DNA of 64,000 nucleotides from Salminus brasiliensis (Eukaryota; Chordata; Actinopteri; Characiformes; Bryconidae): assembly GCF_030463535.1 (NCBI RefSeq), contig NC_132894.1, positions 35,544,808 through 35,608,807 of the forward strand. The letters run 5' to 3'. The translations under genes were made by a program, and so were the position numbers. The notes under the pieces are model-generated. The model was given only the letters and a program-made list of their open reading frames with translations, was not told where the DNA came from and made no database searches. Positions 1 to 12,904 of the stretch are shown piece after piece. Positions within the stretch are counted from its first letter, which is position 1. The number at the start of each line of letters is the position of its first letter.

Positions 1-829
1 GCGTTATTAAAGTACAATCAAAGAAAACCTGGATTGGAGGAAAAACTTGGAATGGAAATATGCAGAAAAGGCCTGCGTCCTCAAACTTTTGACCAACTTT
101 TTATCCTTCCAGCTCCTTGCAGATCTGTCCCAGATAGTGCTGGTAGTGCTGGTACGGAATTCCCGCTCACTCTAAAGCTTCACCAACATCTCTGTACGCT
201 TTTAGCTTCTTTCTCCCTTCACCAAATATCAGACGCAGTGCTGATATCAGAGGATCAGGAGCGCTGAACTGGTGTCCTCTATCCCGCCGTTGCCCAAACT
301 CATTACAAAAGGTCACTCCAACGGCCACTGGCATTTACAGCAGCGAGCGCAGGTGTGCCGCTTTTATGCGCCACTGTGCTCTAAGTTTCAGCGAGCGCAG
401 CGTTAGGAAACTAAAGCCGCATTGTCTCGGAGCAGCGCCGGAGCCAAAGCGCTGAGTCCACGTCCACGGCCTGAATCCTCAGAGCCAAGATGAGAAGCGA
501 AGGCTCGGCCTTGCCCAGAAAAACGTGGCGATTCTTTCAGGAGGAGCCGGCCCAATAAAAGCAAAGACAATTCTGGCTGGCCTCCGGGCTTATGTAACCC
601 CAGCTCTTATGAGGACGGGCTGATCCCGGATCAGCTTTCGGCTCAGGCTACGATCAGCACGGCCTGTATAAAGTGCTGATCTAGGATCAGTTCAGCTCTT
701 GTTTATATGATCGTATCTATGATGGTGTTCGTCAACACACCGCTGCCCTGAGGCCGGCTGAGTATTATAGTGTCCACAGCCTCCCTGGACACGGATTCGG
801 ATAATGCTGGATGCTGTTAGGAATAATTG
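1..829. other. Intergenic, no gene seen
   Basis: No ORF here resembles a protein. Around 640-705 there are head-to-head copies of a motif like GCTGATC..GGATCAG, a pattern common in fish interspersed repeats, so this part may be an old transposon. The rest is unique-looking and unassigned. Confidence 0.5.
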
Positions 830-1965
830 GGCGTAGGTTTTTTAAGGCTAACGTCGATAATTCTTAAGATTATGTACCTTTTTTGTCATGTTATTGAGCT
901 AATGTCGCTAATTTTGGGTATATTAAGCTAGCACTCCTGTTATACAGTTATAACAAGGCAATGTATACTGAGCTAACGGCTTTGCATTGTAATTAAGCTA
1001 GTGTTGCTAATTCCGTAGGTTTGTAAAGCTAGCATTTTGTGTCTTATAATCATGACACAAATAACAGTGTTGCGTAATTAGGCTAATTTTGCTAATTGTG
1101 TAGTAATGCCATGTAATCAGGTTAATATTACTATTTTTGAAGTATTTTAAGCTAGCTCTTATTGTAATGTAATCAGGCTAATGTTATAAAAACAACAATG
1201 ATGCTAATTGTTTAGATATACTAAGCAAAATGTTTGTGATGTAATCTGGCTAATGTTGCTAGTTCTTTTATCATTTTATGTTGTTATAAAAACAATGTTG
1301 CTAATTCTTCTTGGTTCTAGGTTTGTAAAGCTAGCAGTTTGTGTCTTATAATCATGACACAAATAACAGTGTTGCATAATTAGGCTAATTTGGCTAATTC
1401 TTCAGGTATTATGGGCTAACATTTCTTGTTGTATAATCATGATAAAAGTAGCAGTGTTGTTCACTGTTTAGATATTCTAAGCTATTCTAAGATATTCTTT
1501 TGTTATTATGTTATGTTGTTATAACAACAACAATGTTGCTAATTGTTTAGATATAGTAAGCGAAATGTTTGTGATATAACCTGACTAATGTTGCTAATTC
1601 TTTGAGTGTATTAAGAGAGCTTTTCTCGCCATATAATCATGACATAATCAGGCTAATGTTGCTAATTCTTCAGGTTTATTGAGCTAGCTTTTCCTATTAT
1701 GTAATCATAATGAAAATTAATGTTGCTAATTATCCTGTAATCAGGCTAATGTTGCTAATTGTGTTGTTATGTTAATCTTATGTTCTTTCTGTCATGTAAT
1801 TGGGCTGGTGTGGCTAATTGATCAGATATACTAGCTGACATTTTGTCCTGTTGTCTGGTGAATGTTGCTAATATAATCTTAAACTAGCATTTCTAGTCAT
1901 GTAACCGGGCTAATGTTGCTAATTCTTTAGGTATATAAAGCTAGAAGGGACCTACACAAAATGAG
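830..1965. repeat. Degenerate AT-rich tandem repeat
   Basis: About 1.1 kb is built from diverged units containing AGGCTAATGTTGCTAATT, then a piece like TATTAAGCTAGC, then TAATCATGAC. The spacing varies from roughly 60 to 100 bp. Copies are diverged, with indels, so the array looks old. There is no coding potential. Confidence 0.8.
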
Positions 1966-2344
1966 GCAGGTGGTTTTAATGTTTTGGCTGATCTGTGTAG
2001 TGTAAATAACTATTTAAAGCACGGCAGTAAAATGACAGTAAGACCTTTAACCTCAGCCCATTTAGAGTCGGCTAAAGGAAGCACAGCATGTGGAGGTGCA
2101 GATGGGACAGTAAATTTCGTAGCGTGGTCTCCACGCTTGGCTGAAACCCCTCTGTTTAAACCCTATACCTGGTGAGTAAGAGCCGGTGTCAGCAGCCGGA
2201 GCCACAGCTTTGATCTCACCGTGGGAAAGTCTGTTCTCACCACACGGCCTAAAAATCACATAAATATCATTTATTCACCTCCTCCTGCACATGGGACAGG
2301 AGGAGCCATGGAACCTCTCCACTCCACCCTGCGTCTGCTGACAC

Positions 2345-2680
2345 CTGATCTGATTGCTGCAGGTCCTAAATGGAACTCATGGCAAATATCTGCGGTCAGT
2401 ACCTTCCAAAAGCGCTCCAAGGAAGGACAACCCTGAGCCATGGGCACCTTACAAGGCTCTTATGGATGCTCATGGAGGCCTCACCCACCTTACAAACTTC
2501 CAGGACTTAAAGGATCTGCTGCTGATGTCTGAAGGTGTCCAGATACCACAGCAGGACACCTTCAGAGCTCTTGCAGAGTCCATGCCTCAACGTGTCAGAG
2601 CTGTTTTGGTGGCACGAGGGGGCGCTACATGCAATCTTAGGCAGGGTCATACATGTTTTGTTCACATTTGAGTTTGTTGG
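2345..2680 (-). mobile_element. Interspersed DNA element, family D (fragment)
   Basis: Shares long stretches, in reverse orientation, with copies near 6.7, 12.9 and 23.2 kb and in the same orientation with the copy near 44.6 kb. A hallmark is CCAGGACTTAAAGGATCTGC followed by a GGTGTCCAGATACCACAGCA-like stretch. Some copies end in TTATGGCTGATCnGTGTATA, the terminal sequence of a widespread non-autonomous fish DNA transposon. The short ORFs inside are chance. The superfamily is uncertain. Confidence 0.6.
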
Positions 2681-2689
2681 ATTGCCTGG

Positions 2690-2945
2690 TCATCAGAATG
2701 ACCAGGCTGGTTGTCAAGCTTGGTCAATGTAAACATCCAGCTGGGTTATGCTGGTCATCCAGCTTGTTCATGCTGGTTGACCAGCTTGGTAAAAATGGAC
2801 ATCCAGCTTGGTCATGGTAGACGTCCAAATTGGGTGATACTGATTGACCAGTTTGGTTATGCTGGTTATGGTGGTCAACCGTCTTGGTCATGCAGGTCGA
2901 CCAGCTTGGACATGATGGTCAATTGTAGTCAACTAGTTAAACCCA
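2690..2945. repeat. GCTGGTCA / TGACCAGC tandem repeat
   Basis: Imperfect short units mix GCTGGTCATGCTGGT with its complement-like ACCAGCTTGGT, so the array is internally palindromic. The same family recurs at 7.05-7.56 kb and, much longer, at 39.2-39.95 kb. The ORF across it is a by-product of the repeat. Confidence 0.8.
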
Positions 2946-3500
2946 ATGATGAAAACTCACCAATGAATACATACCCTATGCTGGTTAGGAGCTTCCACAG
3001 AGTCTCCACGAGGGGCCGCTATTACTGCTCCAATAGATTTTGGTGCTTCATATCAGTGACACTGCGTGTCCTTGTTTTCCAATGTGTTAAATTCAGAAAT
3101 AATAGAAACTAACTTCTAAATATATGCAGAAAATGCCCTGTTTGAGTTTCTCGTAGAAGTTCAGTTATTAATATCGCTAACTTATTGACATGTATAGCAT
3201 TAGCATTATAATATGATACGTCTAACTGTAGTCATACTTCGTCATACTTCGAGTTTCCTTACTGCAGTACGTAGGCTTCCTTTTATAGGCATGGAAAACT
3301 GTACAGGCTGGTTTCTTTGAGGCTCTGTAGGACGTCTTCCGCCAGTGCTCGAGTGATTCAGAAGAATTAGCAGGAGTTCGTAAACAGTGGAGAGGAGGAG
3401 GCTACACACCGGGGCGAAGCTCTTATCAGCCCGACACCTGTTACGACTCTGCTCCCAGCATGCTCACAGGGCGCCTGGGCAACTTCTGAGAAATCCTGCC
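2946..3500. other. Intergenic, nothing recognised
   Basis: Mixed-composition DNA without convincing coding potential or repeat structure. Confidence 0.4.
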
Positions 3501-3505
3501 GGCTG

Positions 3506-3507
<2 letters not shown>

Positions 3508-3556
<49 letters not shown>

Positions 3557-3574
3557 CTCTCTCTCTCTCTCTCA
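3508..3574. repeat. (CA)n(CT)n microsatellite
   Basis: A CA run of about 22 dinucleotides changes directly into a CT run of about ten. It produces spurious TH/CV-rich ORFs on both strands. Confidence 0.95.
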
Positions 3575-3897
3575 GCTCGCTTCCTGAAACAATTAAGAGC
3601 CACTTGAGAATATGAGCTGTTTAACAGGCCCTCACATTCCCTGAAGACGCTGTGGCTGAGAGACCGAGCTCAGAGACGGGTCCATCACTGGGGAGCCGGG
3701 ACGTGACGAGAAGTGACGTTGACTGACAGATTGCATCAAGGAGCTCAAGTGTTGGCTCAGCGACTTCTCTAAGTGCAGGAGCTGAAGTCAAACTGCCTTT
3801 TATTCCAGCACTTCAATGAATCTGGAGCCGGAAAATGAGATGAAGATCTGCAGTAACCAAGTCAATCAAGTTTTTATCTGAAATCATTTAAAAAATA

Positions 3898-4452
3898 AGC
3901 TCCGGAAAAAGGAGGAGTCCACCGACATGATCGGTTTCTCTGGTTTTAATATTTCTAGGCAGTGTGTTTAAGGGAAATTAACATTTGCATTGTATTTCAT
4001 AAACCATGGGCAACAATTCCCCTAAATTCCAAATAAAAATATTTACTATTTAGAGCATTTATTTATTTATTTGCAGAAATTAAATTGCTCAAAAATAGTT
4101 CTGTATAATAATTATCATATTATATATATCATATATATCATATATATCATATTATCATATTATATATATATAATATCATAATATATACTAATAAATAAAA
4201 ATTATAATGAACTTCAAGAGCATTCAGAATCACTATGGTAAAATAACCTCAACAGCCAATCACAGCTCTCATGTCTCGGCCGGCTCTCCACTAGTCTTTC
4301 ACATTGCTGTTGGGACTTTATGCCAGTAATAGTCTGTAAATTCAGCGAACTCGGCTCTGTTTGATGAAATGCCTGGAATAAAACAGCAGCCGGACGCGTA
4401 GAGACGCAGATTTAAGAAAATAATTCTGTCTCTTAATTTTTTTCCAGAGCTG
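3898..4452. mobile_element. Non-autonomous Tc1/mariner-like MITE, copy A
   Basis: Begins with a diverged AGCTCCGGAAAAA and ends in TTTTTTCCAGAGCTG followed by TA. This matches a second, better preserved copy at 25,947-26,468. Shared interior landmarks include GGCAGTGTGTTTAAGGGA, CATAAACCATGG and GTCTCGGCCGGCTCTCCACT. No transposase frame is present. Ends and TA target fit a Tc1/mariner-mobilised MITE. Confidence 0.75.
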
Positions 4453-6724
4453 TATTGATCAGCTACATCATAAGTGGCAATTACCGGGGTCCAAGCACCA
4501 GACCATTATGAGGCCTTTGGATTACAAACGATGGGCAATGTTTTCAGAATGACCTCCGTTTGTGTTAGTACAGGCTACTAGCATAGGACATCAGTGTAGG
4601 TTAGTAGTATATGGTCACTGTTCTGAAAAACATTTATCTCCAAAATGGTGAGAAGGCAGAAATGATCTGAACTTTGAACAGAAGCCAAAGTAAAAAGACT
4701 GTTAATTTGAAGTAATTAAGAACATTTCTATTGGTCTATTTATATTTTTATAAATAATTCTGGATGAATTATAATACTATAACTATAAATAATACTTTTT
4801 TATTATTATTTATAATCAATTTTTGCACTTCCACAGCAGCGGGGTCACCCGGGGGCCAGCGTGTTCAAGGATACTGCAGCTGAGTAATTCAGGGAGGTGT
4901 CTGAAAAGGCCCTAAAGGTGAAGCAGGGGTTAACATGGGCTCCTGATGACAGCTGCGCCACTTCTGTTTGAACGCCTGGTCACCGCAGCAAATGACCGGC
5001 ACAGTGTTTGCCCTCCAGAACACAAGGGTCTACAGAGCTGTAGAGAAGGGGGTCTTTTCTCGTTCATTCTCTGAACACATTAATACATGACAGGCAGCTC
5101 TGAACGGAGTGGAGGCAGAGCAGACAGCAGCTAATGCACTGGTGATAATGGCACACTGCTGTGTCCACTGAGGGGAAATCCTGCTGGACTATTACTGACC
5201 TCTTACAGCACCTCCACTCACTCCTCATATACATACAGAACTGCTCTCAGACTCGCGCTGCTCGCGCTCTTCCTTTAAAAGGTTTATGTACTGTCCCTGT
5301 TTCCCTGAGGGCCCAGGAGGGTCGAGGGGCCACAGCCCTTTCAATCATTTAAATTCTGACACCTAAAAATGACATATTTTGATCATTATTTTGTAGTAAA
5401 GCATGATGCTATAATAGTTGTTCCTCCAGATATAATAAATTCTAGCATAACTAGATCTATAAGTACTAATATAATTATTAATTATACTATTAGACTGGTT
5501 ATTATGTTTATATAATATTTATAGATATATATTTGTTAATCACATTGATATAAATATATTTATATAATAAATCTTTTTAATGTTTGACAAAAAATGTTTA
5601 TTATAGAAACATTTATTTGCATAGTTATAACATATATTTATATTTATTTAAAATATACATTTATTGATATAATAAAAATATTTATTTGTAAATTACATTT
5701 TAAAATTATATGACATAACATAATAAAACAAATTGGCAGATATTTTTCACAATGCTGTAAATATTACTATTACTATATTTGTAAACCGACTACCAAAAGC
5801 TGACTGTACGTGAACCATCAAAATTTTAATTGGTGGTTATTATTTATTTATTGGATGCTTATGGGTAATGATAGAATCCCTCTTAAACATAAAGAGAGAT
5901 TAAATACATTGTGTTTATTTTGGTTAAATAAAAAATAATAAAATAAATAAATAAATAAAATAATTAAAATCAAATCATGCACCTAAACAAACTAACATTC
6001 TGGAAACGTAGGGTTTTATCAGTTTTAATGAAAATATTACAGATCACAGAATAATTATTAACAATAATAAAAAAAAGAAAAGAAAAAAAAACAGATATGT
6101 ATAAAAGCAATTTAAGCAATTTAATAACAAAATGCGTTCATTAAAAGGGGTGTCCATAAATATTTGGACATACAGGGTAGTGGATATATGTGTTAATAAC
6201 AACTGGCTTCACTTCAAGTCTCATCAGGAGCTTCTGAATTCATCACTCATATTGAATAGTGTTCACATCTATAATTCACGCCACCCCTACCGCAAAACCT
6301 ACGGGGAGGTCGGGCTGAGAAGTGGATGACTAACTCCTGTGGCTGGGCTACAGTTTGGAAGTTCAGATGTGTGGTAAGAAATGAGCCCTCCAGAGGATGG
6401 AGCAGAGAGGAGAGTGTTTAGAGGCTGAAGTGTTAAAGCTTTTATCGTTGCCAGCTGAGTGGATTACAGCTTTTTCGTCAAGCCGAAAATGACTCACCCA
6501 ATGCCCACGCTGAGCACCGTCCACTTACTGAGATTATAGACTTGCGTCACTGTAAGCAGGAGCCAGGGAGCATCTATAAACGATCTCAGAGATATCGGAG
6601 AGCAAAGATCGGACAGTGGCAGACTGACCATCTAACACTCCAGCTGATAGGCCAAACAAACATCTGGACGGACTCCAGACCACTGCTGATGTGTGTGGCT
6701 GGGACAGGAATGCTGTGGCTGGAC
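4453..6724. other. AT-rich intergenic with transposon scraps
   Basis: Mostly AT-rich; 5.35-6.11 kb is nearly all A/T. A short end of the GGTGTCCAtAAAtATTTGGAC MITE family lies around 6,150-6,185. No protein-like ORF was found. Confidence 0.5.
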
Positions 6725-7008
6725 CTGAAGCTGAGGCATGGACTCCACGAGACCTCTGAAGGTGACCTGCATGAGCATCGGTGATGGGCCTTGAGCGCCC
6801 ATGACCCAAGATGGTCCTTTCTTGGAGCACCTTTCGTGCCTGGTGTTTTGGAGATGTTCTGACCCAGTCGTCTAGAACATCAGAGTCAAAGTCAAAAGTG
6901 CCTACTTTTCCTGCTTCCTACCTTCAGGAACTGACTGTTGACAGAAGCCACTGGAACCAGAGCATCAATATTAATGGTATTAATGTTATGGCTGATCGGT
7001 GTATATTA
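6725..7008 (+). mobile_element. Family D DNA element, terminal fragment
   Basis: Runs from GGCATGGACTCCACGAGACC to TTAATGTTATGGCTGATCGG, the recurring family D end. It is colinear with the copies at 12.9 and 23.2 kb but carries its own deletions. Non-coding. Confidence 0.6.
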
Positions 7009-7049
7009 TCTATGGATGGGTACAAGCCTAGGCATTTGAGGTTAATGGT

Positions 7050-7560
7050 TTTGCTGGTCTACTACCAGTTTGTTGTCCAGCATGATCTAGCTGGAGAACC
7101 AGCAAGACCAGCATGACCAGCCAGACCATACAGTTTCACCCAGTATGACCAACATGACCATGCTACACAGTATGACCTGCTTGATGACCGGCCAGTCCAT
7201 CAAAGTCCAATCCAAAAAGAAAGCATATGCTATGCTGGTCAAGTGGTAAGAATAGGTATGTTTTTAACCGCCCTGAGCATCAAAGACCACCTCAGACCAC
7301 CTTCTAAAACCAGCTAACAGGAGAAGCTGGTCTTGAGCTGGATTTGTTAGCAGAGCAATTTCAAGGCCAGTTGTCTCGTGCCTCACAAACTGCCTCTGGA
7401 TTTACCAGGATAGGGTATGTTTTTAACCACCTTGACCATCAAAGACCACCTCAGACCACCTTCTAAAACCAGCTAACAGTAGAAGCTGGAAGCTTTGTTA
7501 GCCGGAGCGATTTCATTGCATTGCGTTCATCTCACGACTCCCCATAGGCCAGTCCTCCTG
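7050..7560. repeat. ACCAGC-type repeat block and ~170-bp duplication
   Basis: Starts with ACCAGCATGACCAGC units, then carries two copies of a segment containing GACCACCTCAGACCACCTTC, at about 7,283 and 7,446, each followed by AAAACCAGCTAACAG. It is related to the arrays at 2.7 and 39.2 kb. Confidence 0.65.
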
Positions 7561-8160
7561 TGCCTCACAAACTGCCTCTTGTGCCTCATCTCACACTGAC
7601 CAAAGCCCAACAAAGCTATTTAATAGGAGTCAACTTAAACGTTAGCCAGCAGACGCTTTCCTGACCCAGATAGAGAGCAGCAATGCAGCAGCAGGCACCC
7701 TCGTAGTCTTTGTCTGAAAGCTCGCAGCTCGTTCTGCCTGACAGGAGAAATAAACAGTTTTATGCAATGAGTGCCGGAGCCTATTTGATATGTCAGGGAG
7801 ATACGGAAAGAGAGAGGGGAGGGAGAGGAGACTGCAGGGAAAGAGAGAGAGAGAGAGCAGAGAGCGAGAGAGGATCCTGTCCAGCTGATTAGCAGTGCAG
7901 AGGGTGCACATCGGGAGCGTGTCTGTTTACAGCTGACCACAGTGAATGGCCACACTGTACCTTTCAATGAAAGAGCCTTTCAGAGCCCGACTCTACCAAA
8001 AAGAGAGAGAGACAGACCATCGCGTCAAGAGAGAGCAGGAGAGTCGGTCCATATGGGGGGGCGAATGTTTGTGGTAAGGGCAGATAAGTGATCTTTTCAC
8101 CTTTGTCTGAAAGGAGGAGGGGCCATTAAGGGACGCACCTCACGCCCAGGTGGACCGGGG
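7561..8160. other. Intergenic with GA-rich tract
   Basis: Contains a purine-rich GAGAGA stretch at roughly 7,805-7,875 and a smaller one near 8,000-8,035. No gene was recognised. Confidence 0.4.
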
Positions 8161-8164
8161 CTCG

Positions 8165-9480
8165 AGGCTGTGCAAACAGAGTGCACTTTTTTGGGGACAT
8201 GTCAAGCGAAGTGTAGCCCAACAGAATTACACCTCGATGCACACTTAGAGTTAGAGCGTATTTTGAGGAAGCCCAAGTGGGGTGTATTTTGAGGCAATCT
8301 AAGTACAGATATATTGAGGCAGCCCATATGGAGTGCAATGTAAGGCCAGACCAGGTGTAGTGTATTTTGAGGCAGCTCAAGTAGGATGTACTTTGAGGCA
8401 GCCCAAGTGTAGTATAAAGCGAGGCAGACCAAGTGGAGTGCAATGTAAGGTCAGACCAGGTGGATGGTATTTTGAGGCAGCACAAGTGTAGTATAAAGTG
8501 AGGCAGCCCAAGTGGATTGCAATGTAAGATCAGACCAGGTGGATGGTATTTTGAGGCAGGTCAAATAGGATGTACTTTGAGGCAGCCCAAGTGTAGTATA
8601 ACGTGAGGCAGCCCAAATGGAGTGCAATGTAAGGTCTGACCAGGTGACCAAAAACAGTGAATATTGAGACAGCCCAAGTGGAGTCTACTTTGAGGCAGCC
8701 TAAGTAGAGATTATATCTTGAGGCAGCCCAAATACAGTGCACATCGAGCCCAAGTGTAGTATAAAGTGAGGCAGTGTAATGTAAGGTCGGACCAGGTGGA
8801 TGGTATTTTGAGGCAGCACAAGTGTATTATAAGATGAGGCAGCACAAGTTGACTCTGTCTTGATGCAGGTGTCAGGTGTATTTTTTGATGGAGTATAAAG
8901 TAAGACCCGCCAGGCAGCCCAAGTGAGGCAGCCAGGTGTACATTTAGGTGGATCAAGTGTATCCTGAGCCAGATGTAGGAGAGTGTATCCTGAGACAGCC
9001 CAAGTGGTATGAACTTTGAGGCAGCCTAAAGAGACAGTATATCTTGAGGCAGCCCGAAAACAGTGCATATCGAGACAGCCCAAGTGAAGTCTACTTTGAG
9101 GCAGCCTGAGTAGAGAGTATATCTGAAGGCAGCCGAAATACAGTGCATATTGAGACAGCCCAAGTGGAGTCTACTTTGAGGCAGCCTGAGTAAATAGTAT
9201 ATCTTGAGGCAACCCAAATACATTGCACACTGAGACAGCCCAAGTGGAGTGTATATTGAGGCAGCCTAAATAGAATGCAAAGAAAGACCAGGCCAAGTGG
9301 ATGGAATTTTGAGGCAGTTTAAGGGTGTATTTTGAGACAGCCCGAGTAGAGTGTATTCTGAGGCAGCCCAAGACTGCTCTAAGGTGGTTAATGTGATGCA
9401 ACCCAAGAGTAGTGCACTCTGAGACAGCCTTTCAGGTAGTCCATGTAAGCAAAGATCTGAGGCAGCCTAAGTGGAGTGTA
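8165..9480. repeat. Minisatellite, GAGGCAGCCCAAGTGGAGTG-type units
   Basis: About 1.3 kb of degenerate units of roughly 25-32 bp, each carrying a form of TTGAGGCAGCCCAAGTG. Variant units such as CAATGTAAGGTCAGACCAGG recur every 79-105 bp, giving a loose higher-order pattern in the left half. Minus-strand ORFs across it (LGCLKI/TWAASKY-like) are repeat translations, not a protein. Confidence 0.9.
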
Positions 9481-10500
9481 ATTTTAGGCGAACAGAAAAT
9501 AGTGGTTTAGTGAAAATGTTATGTTAATATGATTATGTTAATTAATAATATGATTATGTTTATTAATAATAATATGAATAATCTAAAAGACCAAAACTGG
9601 GTCCTGTGTTATTCAGAGTAGAAATTCTGTACAAATTTTTCTCAAATAAATTCAACGCCCAGTTTTTTTCCAGTGGAAGTGACTTTCCTCATTAGCGGCT
9701 CAGAACCGTAGCGTGAGCTCAAGCTGCATTCACTCTGCAGCTCCATTCCTCGGCTGCTCTTTGCTCCTGTCCTCTCCATTTCCTTTACCTTCTCTCTCTC
9801 CCAAACAGTGCGAAGAAAAAACCTGGCGCCAACCCCGACACCACATGTGGGATTCATTAAGGCTCATTTCAGAATGACTCGCTTTACTCAGGGGTGTTAC
9901 TTTAGTAAAGAAGGGTATTTGTGCGCTGCGCTGATTTACAGCTTTATCTCTACAACTGCCATTACAAGCAGCTGCTCCCAGAAGAGCGGAGGTGTTGTAC
10001 CCTGATGTTGTCAGAGAGGACAGTGAGAGGTTAAAGGCCAAGAACACAGGTAAAAGTTCACTTCAGGGGAGAAAAGAACATCATGAATGCGTAAATAAAC
10101 ACCAGATAGCCGATGACGTGTCAGTCATGTCGTTACATTCAGGACAAACAGCTGATTAGAATCATACTCAGGAGGCCCCTGACCAGGAAAACATACAGTG
10201 CACGGGCCTCTACCCACCCCCTACCCCCTTTTCCATTAGCAAAGCCTGTAACAACATTAAAACGGGTCAATTTTAATAAGCCGACTGTTTTGCTTGAACA
10301 TCAGAGATCTACTGTATATAGTCCTGTCTGTTTCAAGTCCTCTGACCTCTAATCCTCTGGTGTGTTGCTTCTAAAAAGCAGTATAATCTAAGCTGTCAGA
10401 GAAAAACTGGACTATTTTTGACTGGAATAGAATTGATATGTTAATCAAAACCCACAAATCTAGCAGATATTCAGGTGATAGAATGACATGCATGACACAA
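9481..10500. other. Intergenic, nothing recognised
   Basis: Unique-looking DNA with a short AT-rich patch at the left. No splice-bounded ORF stands out. Confidence 0.4.
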
Positions 10501-10508
10501 ACTTTCTA

Positions 10509-11222
10509 CCCTCACAAACAGGAGATACCACAGAAACACTGAATACCATAGAAACACCACAGAAACCCTGGATGCCACTGAACTACTGGATACCACAGAA
10601 ACAACACTGAAACCCTGGATACCACTGAACCACTGGATACCACTGAACCACTGGATACCACAGAAACCCTGGATACCACTGAACCACTGGATACCACAGA
10701 AACACCACAGAAACCCTGGATACCACTGAACCACTGGATACCACTGAACCACTGGATACCACAGAAACCCTGGATACCACTGAACCACTGGATACCACAG
10801 AAACCCTGGATACCACTGAACCACTGGATACCACTGAACCACTGGATACCACAGAAACACCACAGAAACCCTGGATACAACTGAACCACTAAATACCACT
10901 AAACCCTGGATACCACAGGAACAACACTAAAACACCACAGAAACCCTGGATACCACTGAACCACTGGATACCACTAAACCCTGGATACTACTGGAACAAC
11001 ACTGAAATCATGAATACCACAGAAACACCACAGAAACCCTGGATACCACTGAACCACTGGATACCACTAAACCCTGGATACTACTGAACCACTGGATACC
11101 ACTAAACCCTGGATACTACTGGAACAACACTGAAATCATGAATACCACTGAACCACTGGATACAACAAAAACAACACTGAAACCATGGATACCACAGAAA
11201 CCCTGGATACCACAGAAACACC
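10509..11222. repeat. 18-bp minisatellite (GGATACCACTGAACCACT)
   Basis: Head-to-tail 18-bp units alternate between GGATACCACTGAACCACT and GGATACCACAGAAACCCT, with longer interruptions containing AACACCACAG. Because 18 is a multiple of three, all frames stay open for long stretches. The minus strand reads as a WYPVVQ/WYPGF repeat. I see no start context, splice site or homologue and treat these ORFs as artefacts. Confidence 0.92.
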
Positions 11223-11750
11223 CCTGCGAAACACAGAAAGTGAAAATGCTGTGTTTGGGGCTGTAATGCTGAGCGTGCTGCCAGCACTGTATGGATTAGG
11301 CCCTTTGGAACTGTCCTAATGTACGTCTGAAGCCTCTGCAGTTTCATAAATACTGAAGGTATCAGTGCTGAAAATCTCACACAAACATACTCATGCTGAC
11401 TGAAATCGGCCTCGGATACGCCAGCTCACGTGAGGTCGGTTTGTCTGCTGAAATCAAAGGCCAGCAAATGAGAGGGCCTGTGAGCCGGAGAAGGGAACAC
11501 AGAGCCCCTCGATGTAAACCCCAGATAGTGTCACTCTCCAGCACCGCTCCCCGTTTCACACAGCCAAATATAAACAAACCCCATCCACGAACTTCCTTTC
11601 AAGAACAAGCAGATGACCCTCGCTTTAGTGGGTTCAGGGAGAAGGTGATTAAATGCTGTGAAGCTCATTAATAACTACCTAATTACCATATTAATTACAT
11701 TTATTTCTTAATTATATTTTTACAATCTACTTGCTGAGGGGTGTTCAATT
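11223..11750. other. Unique island between minisatellites
   Basis: The stretch about 11,390-11,670 is non-repetitive with mixed base composition and lies between two tandem arrays. It looks like candidate conserved non-coding DNA. No codon structure convinces me. Confidence 0.3.
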
Positions 11751-11752
11751 CT

Positions 11753-12198
11753 TAAATACCTACATTTAGAGCGTTATTAATATTCACCCTAATGAGGGAC
11801 TGTAGCTCCGCCTCCTCAGTGTATATCACAATACCTACATTTAGAGCGTTATTAATATTCACCCTAATGAGGGACTGTAGCTCCTCCTCCTCAGTGTATA
11901 TCACAATATCTACATTTAGAGCGTTATTAATATTCACCCTAATGAGAGACTGTAGCTCCGCCTCCTCAGTGTATATCACAATACCTACATTTAGAACGTT
12001 ATTAATATTCACCCTAATGAGAGACTGTAGCTCCGCCTCCTCAATGTTTTAGTATTTATAACGCTCTAAATGTAGGTATTGTGATATACACTGAGGAGGA
12101 GGAGCTACAGTCTCTCATTAGGGTGAATATTAATAACGCTCTAAATGTAGGTGTTGTGATATACACTGAGGAGGTGGAGCTACAGTCTCTCATTAGGG
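11753..12198. repeat. 75-bp tandem repeat, four direct then two inverted copies
   Basis: Four head-to-tail units, spaced exactly 75 bp (TACATTTAGAGCG at 11,761, 11,836, 11,911 and 11,986), are followed after a short AT-rich spacer near 12,045-12,056 by about two units in reverse complement. Units differ at only a few positions. The array can fold into a hairpin. 75 is divisible by three, which explains the long repetitive ORFs on both strands. Confidence 0.93.
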
Positions 12199-12904
12199 TT
12201 GGGTGGGATGTTTATCCGCACTGTGGGAAGCTTGTCCAACAGTTGCTAGGTCAGAGCGCACTGTCACACATGTTGTTGGTACCATAAAAGCAGCAGAGCT
12301 TCCCCTCCGCCCCCGTCCACCTCCTAAATCCCAGTTTAACCCCTGCCCCTACCTTCTCCTGCAGCTTAGTGTGTGGAGCCGGTCTGTTTTACATGTCTCA
12401 GCTGTTCAAACAGGCCATAGCTCAAACTCTCCGAGGCTACAAAACAGCAAACGCTCTGAGATCACAGCCTCACACCTCTATATAACACACACACACACAC
12501 ACACTACTGACACACACACACACACACACACACACTATTGACAAGCATCTGGTGAGCGCCAGCCAGCAATGACAAAAGAGCCAGGGCTGTTCTCAGCTGG
12601 CCTAATCGCCACTGAGTGAGCACATTTCTCTCCTGGCCTCATGCAAAGCTCCAGTGTGTAGACGCTCCCCACAGCTCCGGTCACTGCTGGAGCTGCCCAC
12701 TCCATAAACCCTGCAGATACACCACAGGCAGCTCACGAAGCACCGCCTGGGCCTTTCTGTATGTATGAGATCTAAAAGCACTTTCAGCAGGTGACCAAAG
12801 CTCGTTTTGCATTTCCATCTTTCTAAATCATTTATTCAGGTTCCTGCAGTGAACAGAACCCTCATCCAACCTAGTATAGCCAAGATCTTGAGTAGGTGCT
12901 CCTC
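12199..12904. other. Intergenic with (CA)n tracts
   Basis: Carries two CA microsatellite runs at about 12,485-12,535. The flanking DNA is unassigned. Confidence 0.5.

Noticed and set aside
8126-9401. Chain of minus-strand ORFs rich in LGCLKI and TWAASKY
   Set aside because: They coincide exactly with the GAGGCAGCCCAAGTG minisatellite. Frames shift between ORFs and no domain is present.
10471-10899. 142-codon minus-strand ORF reading a WYPVVQ/WYPGF repeat
   Set aside because: It is the translation of an 18-bp minisatellite. Parallel frames are open too, with no splice or start context.
11752-12052. Overlapping 86-codon ORFs on both strands with a 25-residue repeat
   Set aside because: They follow from the 75-bp tandem unit, which is a multiple of three. 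Both strands are open, as expected for an artefact.
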